A stretch of DNA of 7,671 bases from Dorea_D sp963559605 (GTDB taxonomy: Bacteria > Bacillota > Clostridia > Lachnospirales > Lachnospiraceae). The DNA is taken from NCBI GenBank assembly GCA_963559605.1, contig CAUWLL010000068.1, positions 1-7,671 of the forward strand, read 5' to 3'. The translations under genes and the position numbers were made by a program. Below are positions 5,776 through 7,671 of this stretch, one piece after another (within the stretch, counting starts at the first letter, position 1; each line of letters starts with the position of its first letter). The notes beneath the pieces are model-generated. The model did not search any database. It had not been told where the DNA came from and saw only the letters and a program-made list of their open reading frames with translations.

Positions 5776-7284
5776 ATGAGCGAAGAATATGTATTACAAT
5801 TACAGCATATAAGAAAAGAATACCCGGGTGTTGTTGCGCTGTCAGATGTTACTCTGGAATTGAAAAAAGGTGAGATTCTCGCTCTTATTGGAGAGAATGG
5901 TGCCGGAAAATCAACATTGATCAAATGTTGTTCAGGAGCAGTTATACCTACTTCTGGTGACATCATAGTCAATGGAAAAAAATTTAAGAGTATGACGCCT
6001 CAGCTTGCGGCGGAGAATGGAATAGCAATTATTTATCAGGAATTCAATAATGTAAAAGAATTATCTGCTGCGGAGAATCTGTTTTTGGGTAGACCAATTA
6101 GAAAAGGAATCATTGTAGACAAGAAAGCAATGGAAGAAGAGGCTGCAAAAGCTTTCGAGCGTTTACATATCAAGATTAATCCAAAATCTCTGATGAAAGA
6201 CCTGACGGTCGGGTATCAGCAGATGGTTGAGATTGCAAAAGCGATCCAGCAGGATGCCAAAATCCTGATCATGGACGAACCTTCTGCACCTTTAACAAGC
6301 GCAGAGGTAGAGAGTATGTTTGAAGTGGTAGAACTCTTGAGAAAACAGGGGGTATCTATCGTGTATATTTCTCACAGACTGGATGAAATCTATCGCTTGT
6401 CTGATAGAATTCTTGTTCTGAGAGATGGTGAATATGTCAAGACATTGATTACAAAGGACAGTCATGTCCAAGAACTTATCCAGCTTATGGTTGGACGTGA
6501 ATTGACAGAAAGTTATCCACCAAGAAAAGACTGTATTGACAAAAACGACGTTGTGCTGGAACTGAAGAATCTGACAGGCAATGGCGATAAAAATATTAGT
6601 TTAAAGCTTCACAGAGGAGAGATCCTTGGTCTTGGCGGACTGGTAGGAGCAGGGCGTACAGAGCTTGCAGAGATGATCTTTGGAGCAGTACACAAGGAAT
6701 CGGGACAGATGTTCTTCAAAGGAAAAGAAGTAAATCCAAAGAGCCCGAGAGAAGCGATCGACCTTGGAATCGCGCTTGTTCCGGAAGACCGGAAGCGTCA
6801 TGGAGCGATGCTTGGCATATCTATTAAGAATAATATCAATATGCCGATTTATCAAAAAAATTCAACATTCAGTGTGATTAACAAGAAGAAAGAATGGAGT
6901 ATTGCGGAGAAATATGAAGAGAATATGGCGATCAAAACTCCATCTTTGAACCAGCTTGTTAAGAATCTAAGCGGCGGTAATCAGCAGAAGGTTATCCTTG
7001 GAAGATGGCTTGCAGCGGATTCAGAGTTGATTATTTTTGATGAGCCTACACGTGGTATTGACGTAGGTGCGAAATACGAAATCTATAAGTTGATGAACGA
7101 CCTGGTAGAGAATCAGGGGAAGGCAGTCCTGATGATTTCTTCGGAAATGGAAGAATTGATGGGTATGTCTGATAGAATTATTGTACTATCTGAAGGAAAT
7201 ATGACCGGCGAACTCAACAAGGATGAGTTTAGTCAGGAAACGATTATGGCGTACGCGTCTGCGGCCAACGTTGAGGAGGGCTAA
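5776..7284 (+). CDS. Sugar ABC transporter ATP-binding protein with two fused NBDs (RbsA/MglA type)
   Basis: The 502-residue cytoplasmic subunit powers sugar import and has the standard length and double-domain layout. The N-terminal half has Walker A GENGAGKST (39-47), the signature-like LTVGYQQ (143-149) and Walker B MDEP with D167/E168, followed by SAPLT where TAALT is usual. The C-terminal half has the degenerate P-loop typical of this family, GLVGAGRTEL (about 288-297), then a canonical LSGGNQQ (398-404) and Walker B FDEPTRG (421-427, D422/E423). Having one good P-loop and one degenerate P-loop is normal for RbsA/MglA proteins, so it is not a defect. A GGGGGA Shine-Dalgarno (about 5765-5770) lies six bases before the ATG. 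The stop is followed one base later by the permease ATG, so translation is coupled. Expression may be lowered by the stem-loop at 5727-5750. Confidence 0.95.
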   Translation: MSEEYVLQLQHIRKEYPGVVALSDVTLELKKGEILALIGENGAGKSTLIKCCSGAVIPTSGDIIVNGKKFKSMTPQLAAENGIAIIYQEFNNVKELSAAENLFLGRPIRKGIIVDKKAMEEEAAKAFERLHIKINPKSLMKDLTVGYQQMVEIAKAIQQDAKILIMDEPSAPLTSAEVESMFEVVELLRKQGVSIVYISHRLDEIYRLSDRILVLRDGEYVKTLITKDSHVQELIQLMVGRELTESYPPRKDCIDKNDVVLELKNLTGNGDKNISLKLHRGEILGLGGLVGAGRTELAEMIFGAVHKESGQMFFKGKEVNPKSPREAIDLGIALVPEDRKRHGAMLGISIKNNINMPIYQKNSTFSVINKKKEWSIAEKYEENMAIKTPSLNQLVKNLSGGNQQKVILGRWLAADSELIIFDEPTRGIDVGAKYEIYKLMNDLVENQGKAVLMISSEMEELMGMSDRIIVLSEGNMTGELNKDEFSQETIMAYASAANVEEG

Positions 7285-7285
7285 T

Positions 7286-7671
7286 ATGAAAGAGAATAAA
7301 ATTACAAATCAATTAAAAGACAAAGCGATCTGGCTTGTGCTTGTGATACTGGTAATTGCATTTACGATCGCAAACGAGAGATTTATCAATCCTAACAATA
7401 TCCTTACATTGTTACGTCAGGTTTCTATGTATGGTATCGCTTCTATCGGTATGACATTTGTCATCCTACTTGGTGACATTGACCTTTCCACAGGTACTGT
7501 GATTTCTTTTGTAAACATTCTGTGTGCGCACATGATGGTTAACATGGGAATAAATCCTGTAATAGCTGTTATCATTTCGCTGGTTGCATCTACTTTGATC
7601 GGTGTGTTAAATGGTTTCATGGTATCTACAGTAGGAATTCCTGCAATTATTGCAACGTATGCGACACAGAC
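7286..7671 (+). CDS. Sugar ABC transporter permease, RbsC type (5' part, cut by window end)
   Basis: ATG 7286 follows the ATPase stop (7282-7284) by one base, with GAGGAGGG (7273-7280) as its Shine-Dalgarno inside the end of the ATPase gene. The visible 128 residues contain hydrophobic segments at about 14-29, 46-63, 71-86 and 91-113. They also contain the family landmarks MTFVILLGDIDLSTG (56-70) and, further on, NG (109-110) and PAIIAT (119-124). These match BPD_transp_2 permeases such as RbsC, which form the membrane pore as a dimer. The usual GGIDLS motif appears here as GDIDLS. The reading frame is open to the last base, and the remaining part (usually a further 180-200 residues) lies outside the window. 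Confidence 0.92.
   Translation, partial: MKENKITNQLKDKAIWLVLVILVIAFTIANERFINPNNILTLLRQVSMYGIASIGMTFVILLGDIDLSTGTVISFVNILCAHMMVNMGINPVIAVIISLVASTLIGVLNGFMVSTVGIPAIIATYATQ

Noticed and set aside
1..7671. tRNA, rRNA, CRISPR arrays, insertion sequences or phage genes
   Set aside because: None was recognised; spacers are short and carry only promoter, leader and stem-loop elements, and no transposase or integrase motif is seen.

Overview
The window reads as chromosomal sequence from a low- to moderate-GC Firmicute, most likely a gut-type Clostridia (Lachnospiraceae-like). The basis is strong AGGAGG-type ribosome binding sites, consensus TTGnnn-17-TATAAT promoters, AT-rich intergenic spacers, a lipoprotein-type solute-binding protein and the overall protein flavour. 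The genus assignment is inference. All genes lie on the + strand.

Region 1 (1-2262) is the end of one operon. It holds a zinc-dependent medium-chain dehydrogenase of the sorbitol/threonine dehydrogenase type (9-1076), then a creatinase/Xaa-Pro-peptidase-fold (M24) gene. As given, the M24 gene is broken by a single missing base in an A-run near 1807-1809; restoring one A gives an uninterrupted protein of about 361 residues. A clear intrinsic terminator (2222-2262) closes this unit.

Region 2 (2263-3632) is a promoter with near-consensus elements driving a ROK-family (NagC/XylR-type) transcriptional regulator.

Region 3 (3633-7671, continuing past the window) is a second promoter followed by an operon. 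Its genes are a short-chain dehydrogenase/reductase, a sugar-binding lipoprotein, a fused two-domain sugar ABC ATPase (RbsA/MglA type) and the start of an RbsC-type permease cut off by the window end. A GC-rich stem-loop without a U-tract sits between the binding protein and ATPase genes, where differential expression is commonly set. The long leader of the SDR gene carries two Shine-Dalgarno sequences, a small hairpin and a cre-like (CcpA) site.

Taken together this looks like a catabolic locus for a sugar, polyol or sugar derivative: the ABC system imports the substrate and the SDR and MDR dehydrogenases oxidise or interconvert it. The ROK protein probably senses the substrate or an intermediate. 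The ROK and SDR promoter regions share several identical sequence blocks in the same order (8, 13 and 9 bases plus TATAAT), which suggests one regulator acts on both. The substrate cannot be read from the sequence. I see no wholly new system; the points most worth checking are the frameshifted, metal-ligand-poor M24 gene, the shared promoter blocks and the leader and intergenic RNA structures.
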